DNA of 64,000 nucleotides from Sporothrix humicola (Eukaryota; Ascomycota; Sordariomycetes; Ophiostomatales; Ophiostomataceae), in assembly GCA_021396245.1 (NCBI GenBank), contig WNYE01000005.1, positions 434,001 through 498,000 of the forward strand, given 5' to 3'. Positions 44,912-54,447 of this stretch are shown here, in pieces. The notes beneath the pieces were generated by a model that worked only from the letters and a program-made list of their open reading frames with translations, ran no database searches and was not told the origin of the DNA. Numbering within the stretch: position 1 is the stretch's first letter; every line of letters begins with the position of its first letter. Made by a program: the position numbers and the translations under genes.

Positions 44912-45826
44912 TGTGTGTGTGTGCGTGGGAGAAGGGTGTGTTGGAGGGGGTAGGTTGTGGGAAACAACGTCGTGGGGTCGTGGTTGTCGTAGACGGCAGG
45001 CGCAAACGACGAGATTTTGGTAGTCGATTTTACAAGAGGCAAGTAACTTTTTTCTGCCCGATAAGAAAATTATTTCGTCTTATCGGTGACCCACAAAAAT
45101 TGTCCGCCGTTCAGGTACAGCGGGCCTGTCAGCTGATTGGTACACAAACTTGAGGCTTCACAGGGGTAAAACCAGCCTTGCCAACCTCGACCTAGCGCAT
45201 CGTCCGCTAAACACCGCTTAAACACCGTTGAACCTCCATTGAATCTCCCCTGAATCTCACTGGAGCACAGCTTTTATCACTTCAAAATCAGATGAAATAA
45301 GATTCGATATGGAATCAACACGCGATCGACCGCCAAACACACACCAGAGTATCATTTTTCATGTCTTCAGTTGGCTTTCTTGAGGCTCAAACAGAAAGGT
45401 TCTTGGAAACTCACTCTGACGTAGCAATTCTCACTGCTTTCCGTTCCTTTATGCTGCTCTTGGCCTGTGATATTCCTCACCAGACAGCTGTTTCTGCTTA
45501 TGGACCCGCTTTTAATTACACCTGAAGGATCGCTCCTGCCAGCAGTTGAACAGCTTCCGTTTTTCGCCCATTGCTCCTGCCTGTCCAGTGCTGTTGCCAT
45601 GCATATCTGATCAGGGGCATGAGAGGCATCGACGTCGTCTGCACTTTCCATCTTGACTTCGTATATTCCTAACTGAAAACGTACATTGCAATCGTGCTCG
45701 ACTTCCCCTCTGCTCGCAACCCCTTGCCCCATTATTTTTTGTACCGTGTACTCTTTGTACATATTCCACCTCCACTCTAAAACCCCAACCCCAACAGCCG
45801 CGGAGCACTGAATACAAATACGCACA
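44912..45826. other. Divergent promoter region, Sas10 and KDSR
   Basis: A 915-bp region between divergent Sas10 (minus) and ketosphinganine reductase (plus). It contains an inverted pair of GATA motifs (45058-45086) closer to Sas10. A small ORF on the minus strand at 45367-45987 runs across the KDSR first exon and is not supported. No other gene is seen. Confidence 0.6.
45058..45086. promoter_or_regulatory. Inverted repeat CCGATAAG/CTTATCGG
   Basis: Perfect 8-bp arms (45058-45065 and 45079-45086) separated by 13 bp, giving two opposed GATA-factor core sites. It is about 150 bp upstream of the Sas10 ATG and 740 bp upstream of KDSR. GATA factors in filamentous fungi act in nitrogen, iron and light responses. 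Binding here is inference. Confidence 0.5.
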
Positions 45827-46928
45827 ATGCCCAGCACACTTGCCCTCACATCTGCTGGCGTTGCCGGAGCATCTCTTTTGGCAGTCGCAAGCATGGGTCT
45901 TTTTGGAGGAAACCAGATGCCAGTCGACGGCAAGGTGAGTAAAGCACACTGGATTGACTCGAAACCGATAAACAGACATGCTAACACTTTAGACCGTCCT
46001 CATCACCGGCGCCTCGGAGGGCATGGGCCGTTCGGCTGCCCGTCTTCTGGCTGCTCAGGGTGCCAACGTCATTGTTGTGGCCCGGAATGTGCAACGGCTG
46101 ACCGAGACCGTCGCCGAGATCAAGTCCGCTGCCAAGTCGAGCAGCCAGCGCTTCCACTTTGTCGCAGCCGACGTCTCGGTTCCCAACTATGCGGCGGCCG
46201 TCATCAAGGACGCCCTGGCGTGGAACGAGGGCAAGCCCATTGACATTGTCTGGTGCGTTGCCGGCATGTCGACGCCGATGCTGTGGGCCGAGGAGTCCAA
46301 CGACGTCGCCCTGGGCGCCAGCCGCCGCAACATGGACGTCAACTACTGGGGCGCCGCCGAAATGGCCCACACGATCCTCAGAGAATGGCTGCGGCCCGAG
46401 GCCGGGCCCTACAAGGAGCCTCGCCACCTGATTTTCACGGCATCCGTGCTCGCCCTCTACCCCGTGGCCGGCTATGCTACCTACACGCCGACCAAGTGGG
46501 CGCTGCGCGGCCTCGCGGACACGCTGACGCAGGAGGTGATGCTGTACGAGTCGACGAACCCGGTGCGCGTGTCCATGGTGTTCCCCGGCACCATCCTGAG
46601 CCCTGGCTTTGAGCGCGAGACCAAGACCAAGCCCGATGTCACGATCCATCTCGAAAAGGACGACCCGCAGTTCACGCCGGACGAGGTGGCCTCCAAGGCG
46701 ATCAAGGGCCTGCAGCGCGGCGACCACTTTGTGACCGTCTCGACACTCGGCGACATTATGCGATGGAGCGTGCTGGGCGGCGCGCCGCGCAACAACTGGA
46801 TCCTGGACACGCTGGGCGGGTACCTGATGGCGACGATCATGTTCTTCATCCTGTGGTGGTTCCACGGCGAGATCAAGACGTGGGGCAAGAAGAACGGCCA
46901 CCCGGCGACCTACCCGAAGAAGATATAA
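45827..46928 (+). CDS. tsc10: 3-ketodihydrosphingosine reductase (SDR)
   Basis: Reduces 3-ketosphinganine to sphinganine with NADPH, the second step of sphingolipid synthesis, at the ER membrane. It has 347 residues. Exons are 45827-45934 and 45993-46928, joined in phase 0 (GTGAGT..CACTTTAG). An N-terminal hydrophobic segment (LALTSAGVAGASLLAVA) precedes the Rossmann motif TGASEGMGRS. The catalytic pair is YTPTK, with Ser in FTASVLAL. A C-terminal membrane segment (YLMATIMFFILWWF) matches fungal Tsc10. ADVSVPNY and FPGTILSPGF are typical of this branch. The product call is secure, although general SDR naming would also fit at family level. Confidence 0.92.
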
Positions 46929-47164
46929 GCGTGTCTATGCGTCTTCTTTTTCTAATTTATTTCTTTTCTCTGTCATAATAATTTCTAGCGGCTGTGTAAT
47001 ATCCAAAAATGGGAGAATAAATCCAAAATAAACAATGACTTTTAATGGCTCGATGCAATGCGATGCAAGACTAAATCCAAAACTATGCGAAGAATAAATA
47101 CCAAATATATCTTTATATGCATGGGTATAAACACCAAATATGTTTTCTGCCTTCGTCTCCCACC
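46929..47164. other. Convergent 3' intergenic
   Basis: A short A/T-rich spacer between two genes ending toward each other, with several AATAAA-like words at 47018-47030 and 47088-47098. No gene is seen. Confidence 0.5.
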
Positions 47165-50100
47165 TTACACACCCTTCCACTTGCCAAACTGCAGCCACTT
47201 GCGGTACAGATCCTTGAACAGAGCCCGGCCGCTCGCGTCAACGGCGTCGTTGAGCAGTCGCCGCGTCTCGTCGGGCGTAATGGCGAGCACTGAAAACAAA
47301 CCCGGCTCAAGCGCCTCACGAACACTGCGCGACAGCACGGCGCCGTCGATCTGCAGCTTAATGTAGGTCATGAGCACGAGGTACATGTGCTGGCCGGCCG
47401 AGCGTTTGGCGGCGTCGGTGGCTGAATGGAGCGGTGCTCCTGCCGAGGCGCCGCCCTTGCGGGATGTCATCATGGTCACGGCGGCCGTCGACGGTTCGCA
47501 AATGAGCTCCAGGAGACGCGAGAACTTTTTGGCCTGGGGGGACCAGATAGCCGTGGGAGCTGAACTGGTTCCATTCGCGCTGGTGGACTTTTGCTTCAGC
47601 TCGACTTGGTGACCGGCGGCGAGACGTGCCAGGAGTGCCTGCAGTGTACCGACAAGAAGGTGAAACCGGCCCTCGAGACGCACACGATGGCGCTTGAGGA
47701 CGGCCTCGACGAGCTGGCAGGCGCCGTCATAGGCGACGGGAGATGCTCTGACGTCGTTGTTCTTGTCGTCGACGCTCTTCAGGCTGACGACCGAGGCGGC
47801 AGCACTTAGTGTCGTGTCGACGTTCCACTGGCCCATGGCGCCGGCTGCTTTGTCGTCGACGAGCAGCGTCCGCACAGTCTGGGCGAGCAGCTTGCACTCG
47901 GTGGTGGAGCGAGCGTGCGGCAGTCTCTGGGCGAGTTTGCTGTGGATGACGCCGAGGTGGAAACCGCTGGCAGTCTTGGCCGTGGCGGCGCTGGGCGTCT
48001 CAAAGAGGCGAACAAGGAGGTACTGGATCGCCAGAAGCTGGCCAATGACCGAGGACGCCTCCTTGTTGTCAAACGCACCAAGGAGCTCCTCAATATACGA
48101 CAGAAACTCCTCCTGCTCGTAGTTCGCCGTCTCGCCGGCGAGGTAGTCCCGGAGCAGGTCGCCATCCAGGAGAACAGATGCAGCCGTGGCGGCCTTTGTG
48201 TCGGCAATTGAAGTCTTGTCCTCGCCCTCTCCATCCAAGAACAGACCCTGGAAGAGAGCGTCGCGAGCAGGACGGTTCTCCTGGCCACGCGTGTGGCGTG
48301 CAATGAATGCCTTCCACTTCCAGCCAATCTTTTGGCCTTCGGCACAGAGAGCATCTGCGGTTTTCTTGGCCTTCTTGATGAGAGAAGAAAACTTCTTTTG
48401 CTGCACAAGCTGCGGCTGGATCTCGTCGGCCATGGCAGCGTTGAATGTAAGAAGAAGCTGGAGGGGAAGGTGGGAACGACTGGCGTTATCGTCTGTTCCC
48501 GCCATGTCCACATCCTCGCTGTCCTTGCTCTCCAGCTGACTGAAAAGCTGCTTGACCACGAGTGAGGCAAGCTTCTCCTTGGTCTCGAGAATCTGTGCAG
48601 AGTCGGCCGCAGAGACATCCTTAAAAGCCACGAGCTTGGCAGCATAAAGGACAAGCTGGAGGTTGACAGGGATCGACTTGGAGATGGCAGAGTCGTCCTT
48701 GCCAGCCAAAGACTTGATGACGGCCTTGGCGACCTGCTGGAAGCGGTCGTAGACACCAAGTGCTGACTCAGAGGCGACCGACTCGGCGGTGGTGTTGATG
48801 GTCTCGCCCAAGTAGACAAGGCGGTCAAAAACAACATCGCCAAAGGCCCGTTCCCGTGTCACCTTGGTCAGAAGATCGAGGACTAGGACAGCCTCTTCCA
48901 CGCTGAGAGAAGCGGTCGCCTTGCTGGACGAAGGACGAGAAGGAAGCAAAGCAGCCACGATCCGCTCACGTTGAGAACGGGACAGAAGGTGTGAAGGCGT
49001 TTGCAGCAGCGTCAGGGCAGCATCTTGAAGGCCGGTACTCTGCTTGCCGGCCGCCTCCTCCAGACGCTTGACCTGCGCCTCGGCGATGTTGCTCGTGATC
49101 TTCTGGTTTTGCAGGTTGGTGACGTTGCTGTAGACGAGCGTCGACAAGGTGTTGGCTGCAAGTTTGGTTCCGTCCTGGGCACTCAGACCAGACTGCCAGG
49201 CCAGCAGAGCGTCAAGGAATGTCGACGGCTCGTCGCTGCTCTTGACCATCTCGTCTATAAACCGAGACGATCCGCACAGGATCCATGTCAGGTACGTGCC
49301 AGCAGCAGTGGTCTTTGTATCAAAATAACCACCAAAGGCCTTGGCCTTCTCATTGTCGGTGGCTGTCTGCCGAGCTACTTCTTGCAGAAGCTCCGTCTGA
49401 CTCCCGCTGTCTTTAACGAGAGCCGACAGCTCCTCCTGGAATTTCTTGAACAAGGCCCAAGTCATCTCACGCGCTTCCTGCTCGTTCTTGTCGCCAAACT
49501 TGAGGGCCATCCAGAGCGAGAAGCTGGCAACAAAGGCCTCAAACTTGTCTTCACTGAACACAGATAAGGCCTTCTTCTTACTACCGCCAGACGAGAGACT
49601 CTTAAGAGACGCCTTGACCGTAGTCCAGATCCGCTCAGCATCGGAAAAGCCCACCCACGCAAGAGTCCGTCGAATGAGACGCCACTGGATGGCCAAAATC
49701 TCGGGCACCAGCTTTGACGACGGATCAACGCCCAGGACGCTGTCAAGCATCTTGGTCTGGACGACGTCTTCAAACTCTTCGCTGCGAACACCGGCACTCA
49801 GGGCGTCAAAGATGACAAGCCGTGACACGGTCTGCGCAGTCACTGCCTCCTTGTCGCCCTCTTTGCTCGACGCCTTTTCGACCTGAGCAATGACTGCGAG
49901 CAGCTGCTCCTTGGACAGAGACGACTGCACAGTCTCGGCCACAGATAAACGCAGGTCCCTGCCCAGCCAGGCATTCTGAGTAGCCTGTTGTGTGCTGCTG
50001 CTCAAGAGACTTCCACCTAGAGCAACAATGCCGGCGTGCCAGCGTGTCACAAAACCGGCAAGATTGCGGCTGCTGGCAAACCCTTGGGCCAGCGAGATGA

Positions 50101-51580
50101 GGAAAGAGGAAGCAGATTGGCTGTCAGACAGTGTCTGTGGTGCAGTTGACGGCGCGCTCAGCTGCTCAAGAGCAGTGTTAAGCAGAGTGGCTCCCTTCTC
50201 TGCCAGAAGGAAAGCATCGGCGTCACAACGTGCCACCGACGCAAGCAATCGCCAGTCGGTCTTTGCGTCGCCTCTGAGTGCACACTTTTGGCACACTTGC
50301 TGGAGGCTGTCAATAGACGGCGCTACGCTGTGTTCAGCAGCCATATCCAGGAGGTTAGCCAGAGCCGTGTTCTTGGCCTCGGCCGACAAGACGCTCGTTG
50401 TCATGAGCGGCTCCCGGATCGTCTCGAACACAGTCTGCAGCCACAGCTCATTGTCTTTGCTGCTCGTGCCGCTGCCGGCCAAAAGACGAGGCGCCTTAAG
50501 GGCCAGATACAAGAATGTGGCCGCTCTCAACACGTAGTCATCGGCCTCGGCCTTGGCGGCCGAGTTGGACGTTGCAATCGAGAGAGCACTAGTGTCCTTT
50601 TGGTTTAGGAACAGAGACCGGGCAGCAAGCACCAGGTTGTTGGTAAAGAAGCGCTGGAGGCCGACAGACCAGCGCCGTCTTGTCTCTGCGTCGAGCAGTT
50701 GTGAAGAGCCAGCGGCATCTGGGACGATATCCAGCAGACGGCCAAGCATTGTAAGGCCATCTAGGGATAAACGGCCAGCAACAGCAAAGACATCGTCGGG
50801 TCCCTGGAGATGCAGTTCCCACAGGGTAGAAAACGTGGAAATCCAGGAGGCTTGGCCGTCAAGAGAAGCTGAGATGGTGGAGTCACGACCTTCAGCATCA
50901 AGTCCTTCCTCAGTTGTCAATGCCAGCCGGCAGGTTTTTAAAAGAGGCTCGAGGAGAATATTGGCGTCGGGTGCCGGCACGCTGAAGAACGACTTGATAT
51001 GCTCGGCACCCATGTGGTCGTATGGTGACAACGTAGAGCTTCTGCCTTCTGCCTTACTATCGTTGCCGTCGTCAAGCCGGGCTAGAAGGACCCGAAGGGC
51101 TTCGAAAAGAGCACCAGCTGAGACGACACAACTTTGTGGCTCTCTCAATGAGGTCAGGTCAAACTGTGCGTCTTGTGACCGTTTCCTTTTGAGCGAGTTT
51201 GTTGTCGCAGTTGTAGAGGGAGTGGCTAGGTCCTTCGCTGTCTGCTGCAGAACAGCAACGAAGCGGCGGTCGGCAAGCGATTTTGCCAGAGAAGAGAGCG
51301 GGATGCGGGCAAAGATGCACGCCAGGATCCGCCATGTGAGCGGCCAGCGGCGCAACGTCTCGGTCTCGGGGCTGACGGGGCCAGAACCGGAAGAGTGCAT
51401 GTTCTTCAAAAGCCACCGGAGGGCAACTTCTTCCGAGGCATGGAATCGGCCAGTGCCGTTGGCTGTGGAGGCGGATGTGGCGGCAAGGGCGTCCCAGAGC
51501 CGCTGCAGCTTGGAGACCACTGTCTCAGGGCCGCTCTGGTCCAGAGACCGGGCGGCCTTGAGAAGAGTCGCCTCAGCCAT
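47165..51580 (-). CDS. urb2: Urb2/Npa2-type ribosome biogenesis protein
   Basis: A large intronless nucleolar protein of 1471 residues, likely needed for early 60S (27S pre-rRNA) assembly as in yeast Urb2. The ATG at 51580 lies in CCGCCATGGCT; the longer upstream frame starts without ATG and was dropped. Most of the protein is alpha-helical and poor in known motifs. The Urb2 C-terminal region is the best evidence: WSPQAKKFSRLLELICEPST, HMYLVLMTYIKLQIDGAVLS, REALEPGLFSVL and ALFKDLYRKWLQFGKWKG. An Arg/Lys-rich LKRKRSQD near residue 135 may be a nuclear signal. Yeast Urb2 is somewhat shorter, but size varies in this family. It faces Mic10 across a shared promoter. Confidence 0.85.
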   Translation of the reverse strand: MAEATLLKAARSLDQSGPETVVSKLQRLWDALAATSASTANGTGRFHASEEVALRWLLKNMHSSGSGPVSPETETLRRWPLTWRILACIFARIPLSSLAKSLADRRFVAVLQQTAKDLATPSTTATTNSLKRKRSQDAQFDLTSLREPQSCVVSAGALFEALRVLLARLDDGNDSKAEGRSSTLSPYDHMGAEHIKSFFSVPAPDANILLEPLLKTCRLALTTEEGLDAEGRDSTISASLDGQASWISTFSTLWELHLQGPDDVFAVAGRLSLDGLTMLGRLLDIVPDAAGSSQLLDAETRRRWSVGLQRFFTNNLVLAARSLFLNQKDTSALSIATSNSAAKAEADDYVLRAATFLYLALKAPRLLAGSGTSSKDNELWLQTVFETIREPLMTTSVLSAEAKNTALANLLDMAAEHSVAPSIDSLQQVCQKCALRGDAKTDWRLLASVARCDADAFLLAEKGATLLNTALEQLSAPSTAPQTLSDSQSASSFLISLAQGFASSRNLAGFVTRWHAGIVALGGSLLSSSTQQATQNAWLGRDLRLSVAETVQSSLSKEQLLAVIAQVEKASSKEGDKEAVTAQTVSRLVIFDALSAGVRSEEFEDVVQTKMLDSVLGVDPSSKLVPEILAIQWRLIRRTLAWVGFSDAERIWTTVKASLKSLSSGGSKKKALSVFSEDKFEAFVASFSLWMALKFGDKNEQEAREMTWALFKKFQEELSALVKDSGSQTELLQEVARQTATDNEKAKAFGGYFDTKTTAAGTYLTWILCGSSRFIDEMVKSSDEPSTFLDALLAWQSGLSAQDGTKLAANTLSTLVYSNVTNLQNQKITSNIAEAQVKRLEEAAGKQSTGLQDAALTLLQTPSHLLSRSQRERIVAALLPSRPSSSKATASLSVEEAVLVLDLLTKVTRERAFGDVVFDRLVYLGETINTTAESVASESALGVYDRFQQVAKAVIKSLAGKDDSAISKSIPVNLQLVLYAAKLVAFKDVSAADSAQILETKEKLASLVVKQLFSQLESKDSEDVDMAGTDDNASRSHLPLQLLLTFNAAMADEIQPQLVQQKKFSSLIKKAKKTADALCAEGQKIGWKWKAFIARHTRGQENRPARDALFQGLFLDGEGEDKTSIADTKAATAASVLLDGDLLRDYLAGETANYEQEEFLSYIEELLGAFDNKEASSVIGQLLAIQYLLVRLFETPSAATAKTASGFHLGVIHSKLAQRLPHARSTTECKLLAQTVRTLLVDDKAAGAMGQWNVDTTLSAAASVVSLKSVDDKNNDVRASPVAYDGACQLVEAVLKRHRVRLEGRFHLLVGTLQALLARLAAGHQVELKQKSTSANGTSSAPTAIWSPQAKKFSRLLELICEPSTAAVTMMTSRKGGASAGAPLHSATDAAKRSAGQHMYLVLMTYIKLQIDGAVLSRSVREALEPGLFSVLAITPDETRRLLNDAVDASGRALFKDLYRKWLQFGKWKGV

Positions 51581-52478
51581 GGCGGGGGGTTGTAGATGAC
51601 GAGTTGGAGAGGTCGATATTCGAGGAGGGAAACGAGGGGGAGTGCGAGGAGTCAAGTGCCTATTCCATGTGAGAATGGCTGGCGAGATCCTGTTTTGCAC
51701 ACGAAAGCCCGTTCAACACTTATGCTGAAGTGTTGGTCGACTCGTTCCGTCGTTGATATGTCGTATAGCTTGGAGTTGTAAAAACAACAATTTATTGGGA
51801 ATCGAATTTTCTATGCAGGTTTCTCCACTGCCTTCTGCAGATGCACCTTGGTCGCTCCTTCTTGATATCCAGAAAAAAAAGTTGAGCCAAAAGAAATTCT
51901 GCCGGTTTTGGTCCTGCAGCACTGCAACGTTCCCGTACCTGCCTTCACCGCCTTCGGCCAGCTTCGTGCCTTCTCTAATTATGGGCCTGCTTTCCCCTGG
52001 CATGGGTGGTGCTTTCCCGCTGCCGCACCTGCATTTTTGGCGCAAATGGGCTCCTGGCTCCTCCCCAATTGGAGACTGTAGAAAAAAAGTTAGCCGGTTT
52101 GGTCCGCGTCTTTCATCTCTTGCGCGGAAAACACGAAAGCGTTAGCGGCCTTTTTCCTTGTCCCCCGTGTCGCAATTCGCTGAAAGAGAGAGCTTCATCT
52201 GCTCAGTAACCTGACATTTGCTTCAACTTGTCAACTCCCTGTCTCGACTGACTGACGTCTTCAATTCGCATCACACCACCACCCGTCCATCGACATTTCA
52301 TTGCGAAAGCGATTGCATTAACGTGTGTTTACCTCGTCCGTCAATTGATTTCCAAAGAAGCTTCTCTCAGCTGCTAACCTCGTTTCTTATCACAGGCTTT
52401 CCTTCGATCCGACTTCAATTGTCCGACATCCCGACAACTTTTGCCTTCCTCTTTTTACTCCCCTCCTCTTCTCACACG
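51581..52478. other. Divergent promoter region, Urb2 and Mic10
   Basis: An 898-bp spacer shared by divergent Urb2 and Mic10. From about 52150 to 52478 the plus strand is pyrimidine-rich, fitting a Mic10 leader. No gene is seen. Confidence 0.6.
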
Positions 52479-52836
52479 ATGTCCGACGCATCGGCTCCGG
52501 CGCCATCACAGCGGGTGGTCGCGCGCCCCGTCAGCGAGGCGCTTCTTAACGAGAAGGTACGACGAGAGAAGCAAGCGATCACGAGCGATCACGAGCGAAG
52601 CGAGAAATACATGAATAAGTGAATACTAACTCTCAACCTAGTGGGACCACTGCCTGTCCAACCTGGTGATCAAGTCGGGCCTGGGCCTGGGCTTCGGCGT
52701 GGTGTTCTCGGTGCTGCTGTTCAAGCGGCGAGCATGGCCGGCGGTTGTCGGTCTCGGTTTCGGCGCGGGCCGGGCGTACGAGGAGTGCAACTGGACGCTG
52801 AAGCAGGCGGCCAAGGACATCCGGACGCAGGCATAG
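52479..52836 (+). CDS. mic10: MICOS complex subunit Mic10
   Basis: A small inner-mitochondrial-membrane protein of 90 residues that shapes cristae junctions by oligomerising through glycine motifs. Exons are 52479-52556 and 52642-52836, joined in phase 0 (GTACGA..ACCTAG). The exon 1 tail SEALLNEK is followed by WDHCLSNLVIKSGLG. Both membrane segments carry the Gly motifs: GLGLGFGVVFSVLLF and AVVGLGFGAGRAYEECN, the hairpin diagnostic for Mic10. The size is typical of the family. The 85-bp intron is small and the frame is too short for automatic detection as one piece. Confidence 0.95.
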
Positions 52837-53542
52837 GCGGGGACGGGTGTCGTCATGTGTGAAGACGGACGTGTGGATGTGTGAACGTGTGGAAGAACGA
52901 AAAGGACCACCGGAGATCAGAGCTGCTCTGAATGTAAAACAGCGAGGACGAGGACAGTGTCTGGCAGGATGGTGCAGGACGATGGTGACGGACATTCTGG
53001 CATTGACTGGCAGGATGTGCTGCTCTCCCTTGTCTAAAGGCGCTGCCCTCACTCGATTGTACAAGCCTACCCTCTGTATCATTTAATATCTTTTGTCACA
53101 TTTTATTTGTCTTTATTTAGCTACACAGGAGACGGACAGGACGGAATAGAAGGCGGTTTACTATACACTGTACAAGAGAGCGCGCATTTGCAGGAACTGC
53201 GACATCATAAGAATGTAATGAAATTTATGTAAACATTATGACTACATATTTTAGCAAACCTCGTTGCCGAGATCTTTCACTTGAACGCCGACCCGATCCA
53301 AGGCATGACAGCCCCATCGAAGTGCTTTTATATCCAATAGATGTCCAACGATATCCAAGATATGTCCAAAAGGTATACAAAACGAGAGAAAACACAAAAA
53401 CAGAGAATATACAAGATGTGAATAGATCACAGTAGATCTTGCAGACACATAGCCAACACCTTCCACGCAGCAACGCAACAATGCTCGACGCTCGACGTTC
53501 GATACTCGACACAACAGCACACCAACGCTCCAGGACAACACA
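52837..53542. other. Convergent 3' intergenic
   Basis: A 706-bp spacer between Mic10 and the Smr-domain gene, which end toward each other. The A/T-rich part at 53300-53420 has no coding support. No gene is seen. Confidence 0.5.
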
Positions 53543-54447
53543 CTACATGATGGTACAGCAGTTCTTGAGCAGCCGTGGCAAGCACTTGACAACGGCCTGC
53601 TCGATCTGCTGTTCCATCTGGTTGTTGTTGTTGTTGTTGTTGTTCTGGCCGCCCTGGTACTGCTGCTGGTGCTGCTGCTGGTAGTGAGGCTGCTGCTGTT
53701 GCTGGTATTGCTGGTTCTGGTGCTGGTACTGGTTGTTGCCGTGGGCCGCGCCGGCATAAGTGCCCTGCTGCTGCCCAGGGTAGCCGCCACCACCGCCGTG
53801 ATAGCCGCCCAGATGGCCCTGCGGCTGCTGCGGCAGCGGCGGCGCACCGTTGACGGCGCCGCCCTGAAGGTTCACATAGATGCGGCCCTCGTTCTCCTCG
53901 GTGGCAAACTGCAGGCCCATCTCACGGCACAGCTGCTCGACAGCTGGCTTGATCTTTTGGACGTGGTTGACGCTGTGGTTGCCGCGGCCGACAATGACGT
54001 GCAGGTGGTTCTGGCCCGAGGACTGGGCGGCGCGGATCCGGTCCGTCAGGATGCGCTCGGCCTCCTCGACAAACTGGCCGTGCAGGTCAATGGTGTCGGC
54101 GGCGACGCGGTTGACGGCGTTGTTTTCCCGAAAGATGTAGTCCGAGGCCTGGCGGTTGTACTTTTCCATCTGGGCGGCGTGCTTCTTGCCCTCTTCCGAC
54201 AGGGCTTTGGCGCCGGCGCCGTCGCCCTTTTGGTAAGCCTGGTGGGAGCGGTCCATGCATGAGGAGCGCTTGGCGGCCTCCTTGCGGGCGAGGTCGCGGA
54301 GGCGGTCATACTCGACCTCGGCGTCGTTGCCGGCGCTGTGGTTGAATGCTGGGGAGTGTTAGAGGACGTCTTTAGATTGCGATAGGTAGGGCAGGGGAAC
54401 ATACACCGCTCGCCGAGCTGGGTCATGTGGATGGCGGAGGAAGCCAT
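53543..54447 (-). CDS. DUF1771-Smr domain protein
   Basis: A 282-residue protein. Exons are 54447-54405 and 54348-53543; using donor GTATGT at 54404 gives T|CA (Ser) and keeps the frame. A DUF1771 helical segment (EVEYDRLRDLARKEAAKR, SHQAYQKGDGAGAKALSEEG) lies at about 27-90, followed by an Smr domain (DTIDLHGQFVEEA, HVIVGRGNHS, KIKPAVEQL). Smr domains are nicking-type nucleases or RNA/DNA-binding folds. In eukaryotes this architecture is linked to mRNA decay and translation stress. The C-terminus is Gln/Gly/Tyr-rich with eight Asn from an (AAC)n run, and ends in CCTIM. Nuclease activity of this protein is unproven. Confidence 0.9.

Noticed and set aside
45367..45987. 206-codon minus-strand frame across the KDSR first exon
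   Set aside because: Antisense to a well-supported exon, and no known family.
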